Below are positions 24,630 to 33,294 of a stretch of DNA of 64,000 nucleotides, piece after piece; within the stretch, counting starts at the first letter, position 1; the number at the start of each line of letters is the position of its first letter. Location of the stretch: the NCBI GenBank assembly GCA_038239305.1, contig JBBSEW010000012.1:5071-69070 (forward strand). Reading direction: 5' to 3'. A program made the position numbers and the translations under genes. The notes under the pieces are model-generated. The model made no database searches, was not told the origin of the DNA, and saw nothing but the letters and a program-made list of their open reading frames with translations. Source of the DNA: JALYUA01 sp038239305 (lineage in GTDB: Bacteria > Acidobacteriota > Thermoanaerobaculia > UBA5066 > Gp7-AA6).

Positions 24630-26861
24630 CTACGGCGACGTCGGCTTCGGGAGACCGGGCAGCAGCGCGTGCACGGCGTACACCATGGTCATTCCCGAAA
24701 AATTCTGGCCCTGCGGCGGATAGGCCGGCGTCAGGAAACCGTAGGACGCGATGCTGTCGGCAGCGAGATATCGCGCGCGTTCGAGGTCGCCGAGGACGAC
24801 CCAGTCGATCTTGTATTTCTGGCAGAAGACGAGCGCTATCTGCTCGTCCTTCCCTTCGTAGAACACCTTGACGAGCGCCGCGCGATCCGTGATCTCCTGC
24901 TCGTTATTGCGCCAGAGTCCCTCGTGGTTGGCCCAGCCCATCACGGTCGGGATACCCGTGTGGGAGCTGATCCGGGCATATTCGCTGTACGGGTCGCCGG
25001 ACGCCTCGAGCACGACCGCCCCCGGGCCGGAGTTGTTCGCCAGCCACGAGATCGCGGCCGCGTCCCCGGGGGATCGCCGCGCGAGGGCGTGGAAGCCGTC
25101 GAGCGTGAAAGCCCCATCGTGCCCCCGCAACCGGGAGAGACCGGCGTCGATCGGATAAAAGAGCGCGAGCACGAGGGCCGCGGCGAGAACGGCCCGGACC
25201 CCGTTCTGATACCGGCCGGTCCGCCGCCAGGCGCGATCGGCGAGGACGGCGGCGGCGATCCCGAGGATGGGCCAGGCCTGGTTGTAGAACTTGAAGACCG
25301 TGTTCATTCGTTGCAGCTCGAGCCCGTACGAGTCGCGGAAGTACACGAACTCGCATCCCGCGACGATCGAGAAACCGAGGAGCAGGAGAAGGCCGAGGTA
25401 GAGGCCGTCCGCGTCCGGCTGGCGGGCGCGGAGCGCGCGGACCGTCCACGCCCCGGACACCAGGAAGAGCGGAGCGATGACGAGAAGGGCCGGAGTGCCC
25501 GTCGCCAGGGCCGCGAAAAGCGAGACGCCGACGAGGATCGCCGCGATCAGATCGCGACGGCGTCGTCCGGTTTCGTCCGGAGCCGGCTCGGTCGGGAGAA
25601 AGCAGACGAGAAGGACGGCGAGAAGCAGCCCCCAGAAGAGAAGAAACTCCGGAAGGGCCGAGCGAATCGTGACGGCGGCGAGAATCGAGCCGTTCTTCGG
25701 GCGCAGCAGGGCGTAGGAGCGCGTGTAGGCGTACCAGGGCAGGAGCGAGAGGAGCACGACGCCGATTCCCCGGAGAACGCCCCAGACCGCGTCCGGAAGC
25801 GGCGGGAAGCGCGCGCTTTCCCCGACTCGGAGCACGGAGACGGCGACGATGAGGAGGGCGAGCGCCGGCAGGATCCAGTTGTTGGCGGCCTGCGCCGTGC
25901 CGGCGAGAAAAGCGAGCAGAATCACCGGCCACCAGCGAGCGAGGCGTTCCGCCCACGTCCCGGACGGAGAGCCGGGGCGGAGAGAAGGCAGCTCGAGCAC
26001 ACGGTGGCCCATCGCGAGCGCCGCGAGGAAAAAGGGATACGCGAGCAGATGCGGGTGCAGATCCGCCTGGAAAAACGTGAAAAACGGAAACTCGTCTATG
26101 GTCTTTCCGTTTCCGATGACCCGCGAGGCGTGCCAGTAGTCGAACCCCTTGCCGAGCGGCGCGCGCCAGGCGTCGAAGGCCCCTGCGAGATTCCCGGCGA
26201 AGACGGAGGCGAATCCCGCTCCGATCGCGGCGCGAAGACGGCCCGCCGAGAGGCGGAACCCGAGGCACGCCGCTGCCGAGAACGAGTAGCCCGCAAACGT
26301 GGCGATGGCGAGGTTGTATCCGGTACTCGTCAATACGCCCGACAGGCGGTTCAGGACGGCCGCGAGCAGATAGCCCCAGTAGTAGTAGTTGATCGTGAAT
26401 CCGGACATCCAGGGATCGGGCGGAGGCATGGAGCGGCTCCGCACGAGGGAGTTGAAGAAGGCGAGATCCATGAACTTTTCCTGGCCGAATATGTCCGGAA
26501 GGGCTCCGCGAATGATCAGGAACACCGCGGTCGGCGCCCAGAACAGAACGGCGGCCCGGGTCTCCTCCGGGCCCCAGAAAGGTGAGAGGGCCGCCTCATG
26601 ACCGCTCGCCTGCATGCGCCGGGCGACTCGCCAGGAAGCGGCCGCGACGAGGAGGCCCGCGACGATCAGCCCCCGCCGCGAGAAGGAAATGCCGGGAACA
26701 AATACCGCCATCGCCCAGCCCACCCATGCCGTCAGAGCGAGACCGGCGAGGCGCGACAGGAGCGCCGCATCGCGGCGGTTGCGGAATGCGGCCCGCAGAA
26801 GGGGCAGCGCCGCCAGGCCGAGGAGCTCGACCGTAACCCCCCAGGCGAGGATTTCGGGCAT
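24630..26861 (-). CDS. DUF2298 (YYY family) membrane protein
   Basis: 743 residues with many hydrophobic segments. The family marks are present: EKFMDLAFFNSLVRSRSMPPPDPWMSG, FTINYYYWGYLLAAV (the YYY motif), NGKTIDEFPFFTFFQADLHPHLLAYPFF, and a C-terminal soluble-looking part (VVLEASGDPYSEYARISSHTG). It is the stand-alone counterpart of the middle domain of the 1656-residue fusion encoded 3.2 kb downstream. Family members occur in Chloroflexi, archaea and scattered bacteria; function is unknown but the fold is thought to be GT-C-like. It is the first gene of the eight-gene block; ATG 26861 has no strong ribosome site nearby. Confidence 0.88.
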   Translation of the reverse strand: MPEILAWGVTVELLGLAALPLLRAAFRNRRDAALLSRLAGLALTAWVGWAMAVFVPGISFSRRGLIVAGLLVAAASWRVARRMQASGHEAALSPFWGPEETRAAVLFWAPTAVFLIIRGALPDIFGQEKFMDLAFFNSLVRSRSMPPPDPWMSGFTINYYYWGYLLAAVLNRLSGVLTSTGYNLAIATFAGYSFSAAACLGFRLSAGRLRAAIGAGFASVFAGNLAGAFDAWRAPLGKGFDYWHASRVIGNGKTIDEFPFFTFFQADLHPHLLAYPFFLAALAMGHRVLELPSLRPGSPSGTWAERLARWWPVILLAFLAGTAQAANNWILPALALLIVAVSVLRVGESARFPPLPDAVWGVLRGIGVVLLSLLPWYAYTRSYALLRPKNGSILAAVTIRSALPEFLLFWGLLLAVLLVCFLPTEPAPDETGRRRRDLIAAILVGVSLFAALATGTPALLVIAPLFLVSGAWTVRALRARQPDADGLYLGLLLLLGFSIVAGCEFVYFRDSYGLELQRMNTVFKFYNQAWPILGIAAAVLADRAWRRTGRYQNGVRAVLAAALVLALFYPIDAGLSRLRGHDGAFTLDGFHALARRSPGDAAAISWLANNSGPGAVVLEASGDPYSEYARISSHTGIPTVMGWANHEGLWRNNEQEITDRAALVKVFYEGKDEQIALVFCQKYKIDWVVLGDLERARYLAADSIASYGFLTPAYPPQGQNFSGMTMVYAVHALLPGLPKPTSP

Positions 26862-26932
26862 CTCGCATCAGTTTACATGGCCCGGTTGTAGCATCCGGTT
26901 CGTCGTCCGGCCGCTCGGCGCAGGTTTGCGGA

Positions 26933-26983
26933 AGCGGAAACGGGAAACGAGAGCTGGACCGGGAAACGGGAACGGGAAACGAA
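26933..26983. repeat. CGGGAAAC imperfect tandem repeat
   Basis: Repeated (A)CGGGAAACG-type units (GGAAACGGGAAACGAGAGC, then GGGAAACGGGAACGGGAAAC) in the spacer between the divergent DUF2298 and LigD-phosphoesterase genes. Confidence 0.65.
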
Positions 26984-27068
26984 GAAGGGATGGACGACAC
27001 CCCCGGAACGGCCTAACACCGAGAGGCCTGGCCCCTGCCGGGGCATTCCCTTTGCACGAGGAGGAAGA

Positions 27069-27791
27069 ATGGCCCTCGACGAGTACCGCAGGAAACGCAA
27101 GTTCGACGTCACATCGGAGCCCTCCGGCGAAAAAAAGGGGAGGGGCAGGAGCCCGGGAGCCGGTCGGAAAGCGAAGGCTCTCGGCTACGTCATCCAGAAG
27201 CACCGCGCGACGGCTCTCCACTATGACTTCCGGCTCGAATGGAACGGGGTTCTTCTCTCGTGGGCCGTCCCCAAGGGGCCCGCGCTCGATCCGTCGATCA
27301 AACGCATGGCGATGCCGACGGAGGACCATCCGATCGAGTACGCGAAGTTCGAGGGGATCATCCCCGAAGGGCAGTACGGGGGCGGGACGGTCATGATCTG
27401 GGACACCGGTACTTGGACTCCGGAGAGCCCGGATGTCGACGCGGCCCTGAAGAAGGGTGATCTGAAATTCAGCCTTCACGGCGAGAAGCTCCAGGGCTCC
27501 TGGGTCCTCGTGCGGCTCAAGCCGCGCTCCGGCGAGAAGAAGACCGGCTGGCTCCTGATCAAGCACCGCGACGATTTCGCATCGACGCGCGACATCGCCG
27601 AGGAAGAGCCGCGCTCGGTCGTCAGCAATCGCATCCTGGTCGAAATCGCGCGGGATGAGGGCGGCGACATCGAGAAGGCCGCGACGGGGGATCCCGTGGC
27701 CTTGCTGCGGAAGCTGGCGAAGAATCCGGCGCTCGTGTCACCGCCCCGTGGCGGCCGGAAGAAGTCCGTCTGGAACTCGAACCGGAAGTGA
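27069..27791 (+). CDS. ligD: LigD 3'-phosphoesterase domain protein (stand-alone)
   Basis: 240 residues. Contains the LigD phosphoesterase core: YVIQKHRATALHYDFRLEW (about 42-60, with the metal-binding His and Asp), LLSWAVPKGP, and HPIEYAKFEGIIPEGQYGGG (about 90-109). In other bacteria this domain is the N- or C-terminal part of LigD and trims 3'-phosphates and ribonucleotides at broken ends. Here it is a separate gene with its own ribosome site (GAGGAGG, 7 bases before ATG 27069). A tail of about 45 residues (EKAATGDPVALLRKLAKNPAL...) follows the domain. It overlaps the ligase start by GTGA. Confidence 0.95.
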   Translation: MALDEYRRKRKFDVTSEPSGEKKGRGRSPGAGRKAKALGYVIQKHRATALHYDFRLEWNGVLLSWAVPKGPALDPSIKRMAMPTEDHPIEYAKFEGIIPEGQYGGGTVMIWDTGTWTPESPDVDAALKKGDLKFSLHGEKLQGSWVLVRLKPRSGEKKTGWLLIKHRDDFASTRDIAEEEPRSVVSNRILVEIARDEGGDIEKAATGDPVALLRKLAKNPALVSPPRGGRKKSVWNSNRK

Positions 27792-28867
27792 AGGTTCCCC
27801 GAAAATCGGCGCGCGCGGTGTCGGATCGTCCTGCTGAAAAGCCGAAGCCGAAGCCGCAGCGGAAGGCCAGGACGAAAGCGAATGCGAGGCCCGGGATCGT
27901 CGCTCGAGACGAAGGAGAGTCGTCTGGAAAGGCGGATCGCGGAAGGTCCGCCCGCGTGCCTTTCCGCGCGAAACCGATGCTCGCCACGCTCGTCTCGGAG
28001 GCATTCGATCGTCCGGGCTGGGTATTCGAAGAGAAGTACGACGGCTACCGCGTCCTGGCTTACAAGGAAGGCCCGAGCGTGACGCTCCTGTCGCGCAACG
28101 GCAAGGACAGGACCGGATCGTTTCCGGATGTGGCTGCGGCGGTCGCCGGCCTGCCGGATCGCGCTCTTCTTCTCGACGGCGAGGTCGTCGCGTTCGATCG
28201 CCGGCTCGTGTCGCGCTTTCAACTCCTTCAGCAGGGCGAGATCACTCAGGTGTACGCGGTCTTCGACTGCCTGTACCGCGATGGCCGCGATCTGAGGCCG
28301 GAACCGCTGCCCGTTCGGCGCGCGGCAGCAGAAAAAGCGATCGGCCGGACGGACCGCCTGTTCATCTCGCGACGCCTTTCCGGCAGCGGCCTCCAGGCCT
28401 TTCGCGTCGCGCGCGACAAGGGGTGGGAGGGTCTCGTCGCGAAGGAGGAAGCCGCTCCGTACTTCGAAGGCCGCAGCACGAAGTGGCTCAAGGTGAAGGT
28501 GCACCAGGAGGAAGAGCTCGTCATCGGCGGCTATACCGCTCCCGCGGGTTCCCGCTCGCATTTCGGCGCGCTCCTGATGGGCGCCTATCGGAAGCGCGAG
28601 CTGCGGTACGTCGGAAAAGTCGGGACCGGATACACGCAGAAGCTGCTGGAGTCCCTGTACAAGACGTTCCACTCGCTCGAGCGGGCGACGTCCGCGTTCG
28701 CGACGCCGCCTCGCGAAAAGGGGGCGGTCTGGCTCGCGCCCAAGCTCGTCGCGCAAGTCGCCTTCCAGGAATGGACGGCCGACGGCAAGCTGCGTCAGCC
28801 GGTCTTTCTGGGCCTGCGCGACGACAAGAAACCGGAGGAGTGCCTCCTGCCCGAGGAGATCCCGTGA
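27788..28867 (+). CDS. ligD: LigD ATP-dependent DNA ligase domain protein (stand-alone)
   Basis: 359 residues from GTG 27788. After a Lys/Arg/Pro-rich N-terminus (1-60) comes the ligase core with the AMP-accepting Lys83 in FEEKYDGYR, LLLDGEVVAFD (motif III region), GLVAKEEAAPYFEGRSTKWLKVK (motifs IV/V), and the OB-fold with LVIGGYTAPAGSRSHFGALLMG and KVGTGYTQ. It joins nicked ends in NHEJ. It overlaps both neighbours by four bases (GTGA), which implies tight translational coupling of the three LigD parts. Confidence 0.96.
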   Translation: MKVPRKSARAVSDRPAEKPKPKPQRKARTKANARPGIVARDEGESSGKADRGRSARVPFRAKPMLATLVSEAFDRPGWVFEEKYDGYRVLAYKEGPSVTLLSRNGKDRTGSFPDVAAAVAGLPDRALLLDGEVVAFDRRLVSRFQLLQQGEITQVYAVFDCLYRDGRDLRPEPLPVRRAAAEKAIGRTDRLFISRRLSGSGLQAFRVARDKGWEGLVAKEEAAPYFEGRSTKWLKVKVHQEEELVIGGYTAPAGSRSHFGALLMGAYRKRELRYVGKVGTGYTQKLLESLYKTFHSLERATSAFATPPREKGAVWLAPKLVAQVAFQEWTADGKLRQPVFLGLRDDKKPEECLLPEEIP

Positions 28868-29979
28868 AGCCGACGACGACCAGGAAGACGAAGACGAAGT
28901 CGAATCCGGACGCGAGACCGAAGGCGTCGAAGTCGGAGCGGAGGCCGAGGACGAGCCCGAGACCGAGCCCGACGAAGCCGAAGACTCCGGCTCCGGAGGC
29001 CGCGAAGTCGAAGGCCTCGAAAGCGGGCGCGGCGCCGAGGCCCCGGACGGAACGCACGGCAGCCGCATCGGGCGGGGCGCCTTCGGGGTCGCGGAGAGAC
29101 GCGGCGCTGGCGGGCCTCACCGTGTCACATCCCCACAAGGTGTACTGGCCGGACGAGGGCTATACAAAGCGCGATCTCCTTCGCTACTACGACCAGGTCT
29201 TCTCGAAGCTGGAGCCCTGGGTCGCGGACCGCCTGCTCTCGCTGAAGCGGTGCCCGAACGGGCTTTCGGGGAAGTGCTTCTTCCAGAAGGAAAAGCCCGA
29301 GACGATGCCGGGGGATACCCCGACGAAGAGGATCGTTCACGAAAATGGAGTCCGCAACTACGTGGTCGGCGGCCGTCTCGAGACGCAGCTCGCTCTCGTC
29401 AACCTCGGCTGCATCGCCGTGCATGTGTGGGGAGCCCGCCAGCAGAACCCCCGCCAGCCGGACTGGGTCTGTTTCGACCTCGACCCCGATTCGGGCAAAT
29501 TCGCGGACGCGGCGCGCGCCGCGAAACAGGTCCGAGCCGCGCTGGATGCTCTCGGTCTCATTTCGTTCCCGAAGACGTCCGGCAAGAAAGGTCTTCACAT
29601 CTACGTCCCGATCGTCGTCGGGCCCGACTGCGACGACGTGCGCGGCTTCGCCGACCGCCTGGGTCATCGCCTCTCGGCGGCGTATCCGAAGGACCTGACG
29701 ATGGAATCACGGATCGCCGATCGCAAGGGCCGGGTCTATCTCGACCCCTTTCGCAACGGTTTCGCGCAGACGGTCGTGGCGCCGTACTCGATGCGCCGCT
29801 TCCCGCGCGCGCCGATTTCGACGCCCCTCGCCTGGGACGAAGTCGATCCCTCTCTCGATCCTGGAGAGTTCAACATGGCGACATTCGCGAAACGGTTCGC
29901 CGGGCCAGATCCCTGGAAGGACTTCTGGAAGAAACGGCAGAAGCTCGATCGCGCGCTCGACGCGGTGAAGGCGCTCTGA
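28864..29979 (+). CDS. ligD: LigD polymerase (primase-like) domain protein (stand-alone)
   Basis: 371 residues from GTG 28864. Residues 1-80 are a low-complexity Lys/Thr/Pro/Ala tether. The polymerase domain begins at about 84 (LTVSHPHKVYWPDEGYTKRDLLRYY) and contains the metal-binding pair Asp205/Asp207 in VCFDLDPDSG, KTSGKKGLHIYVPI, and ESRIADRKGRVYLDPFRNG, the AEP/LigD-Pol signatures. It fills gaps and adds nucleotides at ends before ligation. The tether resembles inter-domain linkers of fused LigD proteins. The frame is open upstream inside the ligase gene but the GTGA overlap defines the start. Confidence 0.95.
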   Translation: MKPTTTRKTKTKSNPDARPKASKSERRPRTSPRPSPTKPKTPAPEAAKSKASKAGAAPRPRTERTAAASGGAPSGSRRDAALAGLTVSHPHKVYWPDEGYTKRDLLRYYDQVFSKLEPWVADRLLSLKRCPNGLSGKCFFQKEKPETMPGDTPTKRIVHENGVRNYVVGGRLETQLALVNLGCIAVHVWGARQQNPRQPDWVCFDLDPDSGKFADAARAAKQVRAALDALGLISFPKTSGKKGLHIYVPIVVGPDCDDVRGFADRLGHRLSAAYPKDLTMESRIADRKGRVYLDPFRNGFAQTVVAPYSMRRFPRAPISTPLAWDEVDPSLDPGEFNMATFAKRFAGPDPWKDFWKKRQKLDRALDAVKAL

Positions 29980-30010
29980 GACGGTATTGATTGGAGGGGT
30001 GGGGCCGAGT

Positions 30011-30043
30011 TGTCCGCTGTCCGCTGTCCGCTGTCCGCTGTCA
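30011..30043. repeat. TGTCCGC heptamer tandem repeat
   Basis: Four units of TGTCCGC plus a partial TGTC, in the spacer between the convergent LigD-polymerase and PLP-decarboxylase genes. Confidence 0.8.
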
Positions 30044-30160
30044 TCTTCCAGGATCGGAACTCAGAGCGGACGACGGCCCTCGACCGCCCGCTTCGTCATC
30101 CGCTGGCAGTGGCCTGAACCCCGGACTTCCCTGACAGCGGCGTCGCCTGGCCCGCGGAGG

Positions 30161-31507
30161 TCAAGCCGCGTCCGTGGCTCGCCCCAGGATCTCCCAGATC
30201 CTTTCGATCCAGTCCGCGTGCTCCGGCTTCATCAGCACGGATCTCAGGCACGTGACGGTCGGCGCGTCGCGATGCGCGGGCGAGCCGGCCGTGAAGAACT
30301 CCACCGGCAGATCGGCCAGCGCGAGATGAAGGCCGCGAGTCGCCGCCTCCTCGAAGATCCGCCTGGACCGGGCGGACGCCGCCGCGGCGGAATCCGCGCG
30401 CGGTATCCAGACGCAGATGTCGAGCTCCGGGGAAAACGCCGCCGTGAAGCGCCGGTCGCTCCGGATCTTCGCGTCGAGGGCGAGCGCCGCCCCGCGGGAT
30501 TCCTCGAGCCGGCGCGCGAACTCTCCGCCGCGCACCAGGGGAAAGAGGCGCTGCGTGGCCCAGAGCCCGGCGGCCGCCGCTCCGGGGCGCGAGCACTCGA
30601 GGCTGATTTCGCCGAGATGCAGCTCGGTCGAAGAAAAGTACGTATAGGGCGAGTCGTGTTTGTACAGGCGGCCGACGCCAGGATCCCGAAAGAGCACGCA
30701 TCCGCACCCGTACGGCTGCAGCCCGTGCTTGTGCGGATCGATGACGATCGAGTCCACGCGCGGAAGAGCGTCGAAGGCGGCGCGGGCTTCCTTCCCGAGG
30801 TTGCTCGCCAGGCCGAAGTATCCGCCGTACGCGGCGTCCGCATGGACGCGAAACGCGAATCGCTGCGAAAGCGCGAGGATACCGGGAAGCGGATCCACGG
30901 AGCCCGTTGCGGTGGTGCCGAGCGTCGCGACGACCGTTCCAACGCCACCTCTTTCGACCCGCGCCGTGAGAGCGGCAAGGTCGAGGCGGCCCCGCGCGTC
31001 GGCGGGAATCGTCTCGAAGGGGAGTCCGAGGACGGCACTGATCCGGGAGTGCGTGTAGTGCGCCTGTGCGGAGGCGAGTACCGTCCCGGGGCTCGTCCGG
31101 CCCGCGACCCAGAGGGCCTCCAGGTTCGCCATCGTGCCGCCGCCCGTCAGGTGTCCCAGATGGTCCGACCAGCCGCACATCGCGGCCAGTTCGGCGACCG
31201 CTTCCTTCTCCATCGCGGACGTCGCGCGGCCGCCGTCGAGCGCATGGTTGTTCGGGTTGATCCACATCGCGAGCGCATAGGCCATCCGCGCGACGGGATG
31301 GGGAGGCTTGAGCATCTGCCCGGCGTAGAGGGGATGGAAGTAGGGGTAGTTGTCGCCCAGCCTTCGGGCCGTCTCGTCAAGCACGCGGGCGAGGCCTTCC
31401 GGATCGGAGCCCTGGCCGGCGCGCGAAAACTCCGGCAGCCAGGCGAACTCGGCCTCGAGCCGTTCGAGCGCCGCCGCGAGCTGGCGGAGAGAGTCGCGGT
31501 CGAGCAT
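30161..31507 (-). CDS. PLP-dependent decarboxylase (group II, Glu/aromatic amino acid type)
   Basis: 448 residues. Group II decarboxylase features: PYFHPLYAGQMLKPPHPVARMAYALAMWINPNNH near the N-terminus, LTGGGTMANLEAL (phosphate-binding), VHADAAYGGYFGL (Asp contacting the PLP ring), and DPHKHGLQPYGCG with the Schiff-base Lys. Typical members are 450-500 residues, so it is complete. The substrate (glutamate, aspartate or an aromatic amino acid) is not clear. ATG 31507 is used; GTG 31528 would add seven residues. It lies 47 bases after the DUF4442 gene on the same strand. Confidence 0.9.
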   Translation of the reverse strand: MLDRDSLRQLAAALERLEAEFAWLPEFSRAGQGSDPEGLARVLDETARRLGDNYPYFHPLYAGQMLKPPHPVARMAYALAMWINPNNHALDGGRATSAMEKEAVAELAAMCGWSDHLGHLTGGGTMANLEALWVAGRTSPGTVLASAQAHYTHSRISAVLGLPFETIPADARGRLDLAALTARVERGGVGTVVATLGTTATGSVDPLPGILALSQRFAFRVHADAAYGGYFGLASNLGKEARAAFDALPRVDSIVIDPHKHGLQPYGCGCVLFRDPGVGRLYKHDSPYTYFSSTELHLGEISLECSRPGAAAAGLWATQRLFPLVRGGEFARRLEESRGAALALDAKIRSDRRFTAAFSPELDICVWIPRADSAAAASARSRRIFEEAATRGLHLALADLPVEFFTAGSPAHRDAPTVTCLRSVLMKPEHADWIERIWEILGRATDAA

Positions 31508-31554
31508 CGGAGCGCCGAAGTCTCTCACGCCTCCGCGCGCGTCGGGGCGACCGA

Positions 31555-32064
31555 TCAGGAGACCGGGCGCTGCTTTTCGGTGTGCTGCTGAGGATCGCGC
31601 CGGCGGATGTAGATCGTCTTCTCGACCGTCGCGTGCGTAACCCCTGCCTCGTCCTGGAGATCGATCACGTAAACGCGGTCGATGGAGTGCGTCGTCTCGA
31701 GGGCGAGGCGAATGGCATCGGTCTCCTCGGGAAGGACGACGAATCGCGCATGCAGGGTCGACCGGCCGGGCTTGCGAAATCGGATCGAAGCTGCCTTGTC
31801 CCAGACGATGTAGTCCGGCCCGAGGATCTCGATCAGCATGATCATGTAGAAGGGGTCCACCGCCGCGTACATGCTTCCGCCGAAGATCGAACCGACATAG
31901 TTCCGGGTCCGCCAGTTCAGGGGGATCTCGACGCGCAGCTCCCGGAAATCCGGAGAGAGAAACGTGACGCGGCCGCCGGTCCCGCGGAAGGCGGGAAAGA
32001 AGTTGAAAACAAGCCGACGGGACCGGCCCCGAAAAAGCTTCCACAGCGGGGAGAAGGCACGCAT
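31555..32064 (-). CDS. DUF4442 hotdog-fold thioesterase-like protein
   Basis: 169 residues from ATG 32064. The sequence RTRNYVGSIFGGSMYAAVDPFYMIMLIEILG is the hotdog helix region of DUF4442 proteins (relatives of PaaI/YiiD thioesterases), followed by VWDKAASIRFRKPGRSTLHARFVV. The family is thought to act on acyl-CoA or acyl-ACP, but the substrate is unknown. A longer frame to 32181 includes spacer sequence and is not used. It is probably co-transcribed with the PLP decarboxylase. Confidence 0.8.
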   Translation of the reverse strand: MRAFSPLWKLFRGRSRRLVFNFFPAFRGTGGRVTFLSPDFRELRVEIPLNWRTRNYVGSIFGGSMYAAVDPFYMIMLIEILGPDYIVWDKAASIRFRKPGRSTLHARFVVLPEETDAIRLALETTHSIDRVYVIDLQDEAGVTHATVEKTIYIRRRDPQQHTEKQRPVS

Positions 32065-32174
32065 CCGCGCATTTTGCCCGAAAGGAGCCCGGAGAGGCGC
32101 GGTCCGTGCTCCGGGGTTCCCGGCGAGCGGACCGAAAATGGAGGGCTGTGAAAGGGCCAACGGAGAGCTAAGAA

Positions 32175-32222
32175 TTGACAACCGAGAACCGACAACCGAC
32201 AGACCGACAGCCGGGAACCGAC
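32175..32222. repeat. GACAACCGA-type imperfect tandem repeat
   Basis: Units such as GACAACCGA, GAACCGACA, ACCGACAG repeated about six times in the divergent spacer between the DUF4442 and radical SAM genes. The repeat continues to within about 40 bases of the radical SAM start. Confidence 0.65.
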
Positions 32223-32267
32223 CGCCGATTGCTGACGAATCTCTTCCCTCCGGGTATTCTTCCCCCC

Positions 32268-33284
32268 ATGGACCGTCCCGGCTATCTCGACCTTCTCGAC
32301 TCGGGCGAGCTGGAACGCCGCGTCGAGCGGCTCTACGGCCTCCTCGCGTCGTGCACCGTCTGCCCGCGCGACTGCGGCAACGACCGATTGGCGGACGTGC
32401 TCGCGTCCTGCGCTTCGGGGCTGCATCCCGTGGTCTCCTCCGCCACCCCGCATTTCGGAGAGGAGCCGTGCCTGTCGGGAACGGGGGGAGCGGGCAACGT
32501 CTTCTTCGGCAACTGCAATCTGCGCTGCGTCTATTGCCAGAACTGGCAGATCAGCCAGGATTACCACGGGCAGCGGCCAAACGAGGTTCCGGTCGAGACG
32601 CTCGCGAAGATGCTTCTCGACCTGCAGGAGCGGGGCTGCCACAACATCGGGTTCGTCTCACCGACGCATTACGCCCCGCAGATGGCGAAGGCGATCCTGC
32701 TCGCCGCCCGCGAGGGGCTCCGGCTGCCGATCGTCTACAACACGAACGCCTACGATTCGGTGGAGGTCCTCCGGCTGCTCGACGGCATCGTGGACGTGTA
32801 CCTGCCGGACATGAAGTATGCCGACGACGCCGCTGGTCTTCAATATTCGAAGGTGCCCGACTATCCGCGCCGCTCTCGGGAAGCGATCGCGGAGATGTAC
32901 CGGCAGAAGGGCTCTTCGCTCGTATTCGGAGAGGACGGCCTTCTCAAGTCGGGGCTCCTCGTGCGGCTCCTCGTCCTGCCGAACGGCGTCGGCGGCATCA
33001 CCGACTCGCTCGCCTGGATCGCCGAAGCCCTATCGCCCCGCGTTTCGATCTCCCTCATGTCCCAGTACTACCCGATCCACCGGGCCGCCAACGACGCGCG
33101 TTACGGCAAGCTCTCGCGCTCGATCACGGCGGGGGAGTGGGACGAGGCGCTCACCGCTCTCGCCGGAAACAGCCTCGAGAATGGCTATCAGCAGGAGCTC
33201 GAAGGCTCCAACAAGTATTACCGCCCCGATTTTTCGGACCGCGAAAAGCCGTTCCGCGACATCCGCGATTTCACGCCGCGCTAG
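32268..33284 (+). CDS. Radical SAM protein, pyruvate-formate-lyase-activase-like
   Basis: 338 residues from ATG 32268. The radical SAM cluster motif CNLRCVYC lies at about residue 83, preceded by a second Cys group CTVCPRDCG near residue 27 that may bind another cluster. Later segments (VYLPDMKYADD, RLLVLPNGVGG, SLMSQYYPIHRA) match the COG1313 PflX-like family. The target of these enzymes is unknown. No pyruvate formate-lyase gene is visible in the window. The frame is open upstream to 32175 only through spacer repeats. Confidence 0.9.
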   Translation: MDRPGYLDLLDSGELERRVERLYGLLASCTVCPRDCGNDRLADVLASCASGLHPVVSSATPHFGEEPCLSGTGGAGNVFFGNCNLRCVYCQNWQISQDYHGQRPNEVPVETLAKMLLDLQERGCHNIGFVSPTHYAPQMAKAILLAAREGLRLPIVYNTNAYDSVEVLRLLDGIVDVYLPDMKYADDAAGLQYSKVPDYPRRSREAIAEMYRQKGSSLVFGEDGLLKSGLLVRLLVLPNGVGGITDSLAWIAEALSPRVSISLMSQYYPIHRAANDARYGKLSRSITAGEWDEALTALAGNSLENGYQQELEGSNKYYRPDFSDREKPFRDIRDFTPR

Positions 33285-33294
33285 CGGCGATCGA

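Noticed and set aside
24558..26585. 675-codon plus-strand open frame
   Set aside because: Shadow of the DUF2298 gene; highly charged, no motif.
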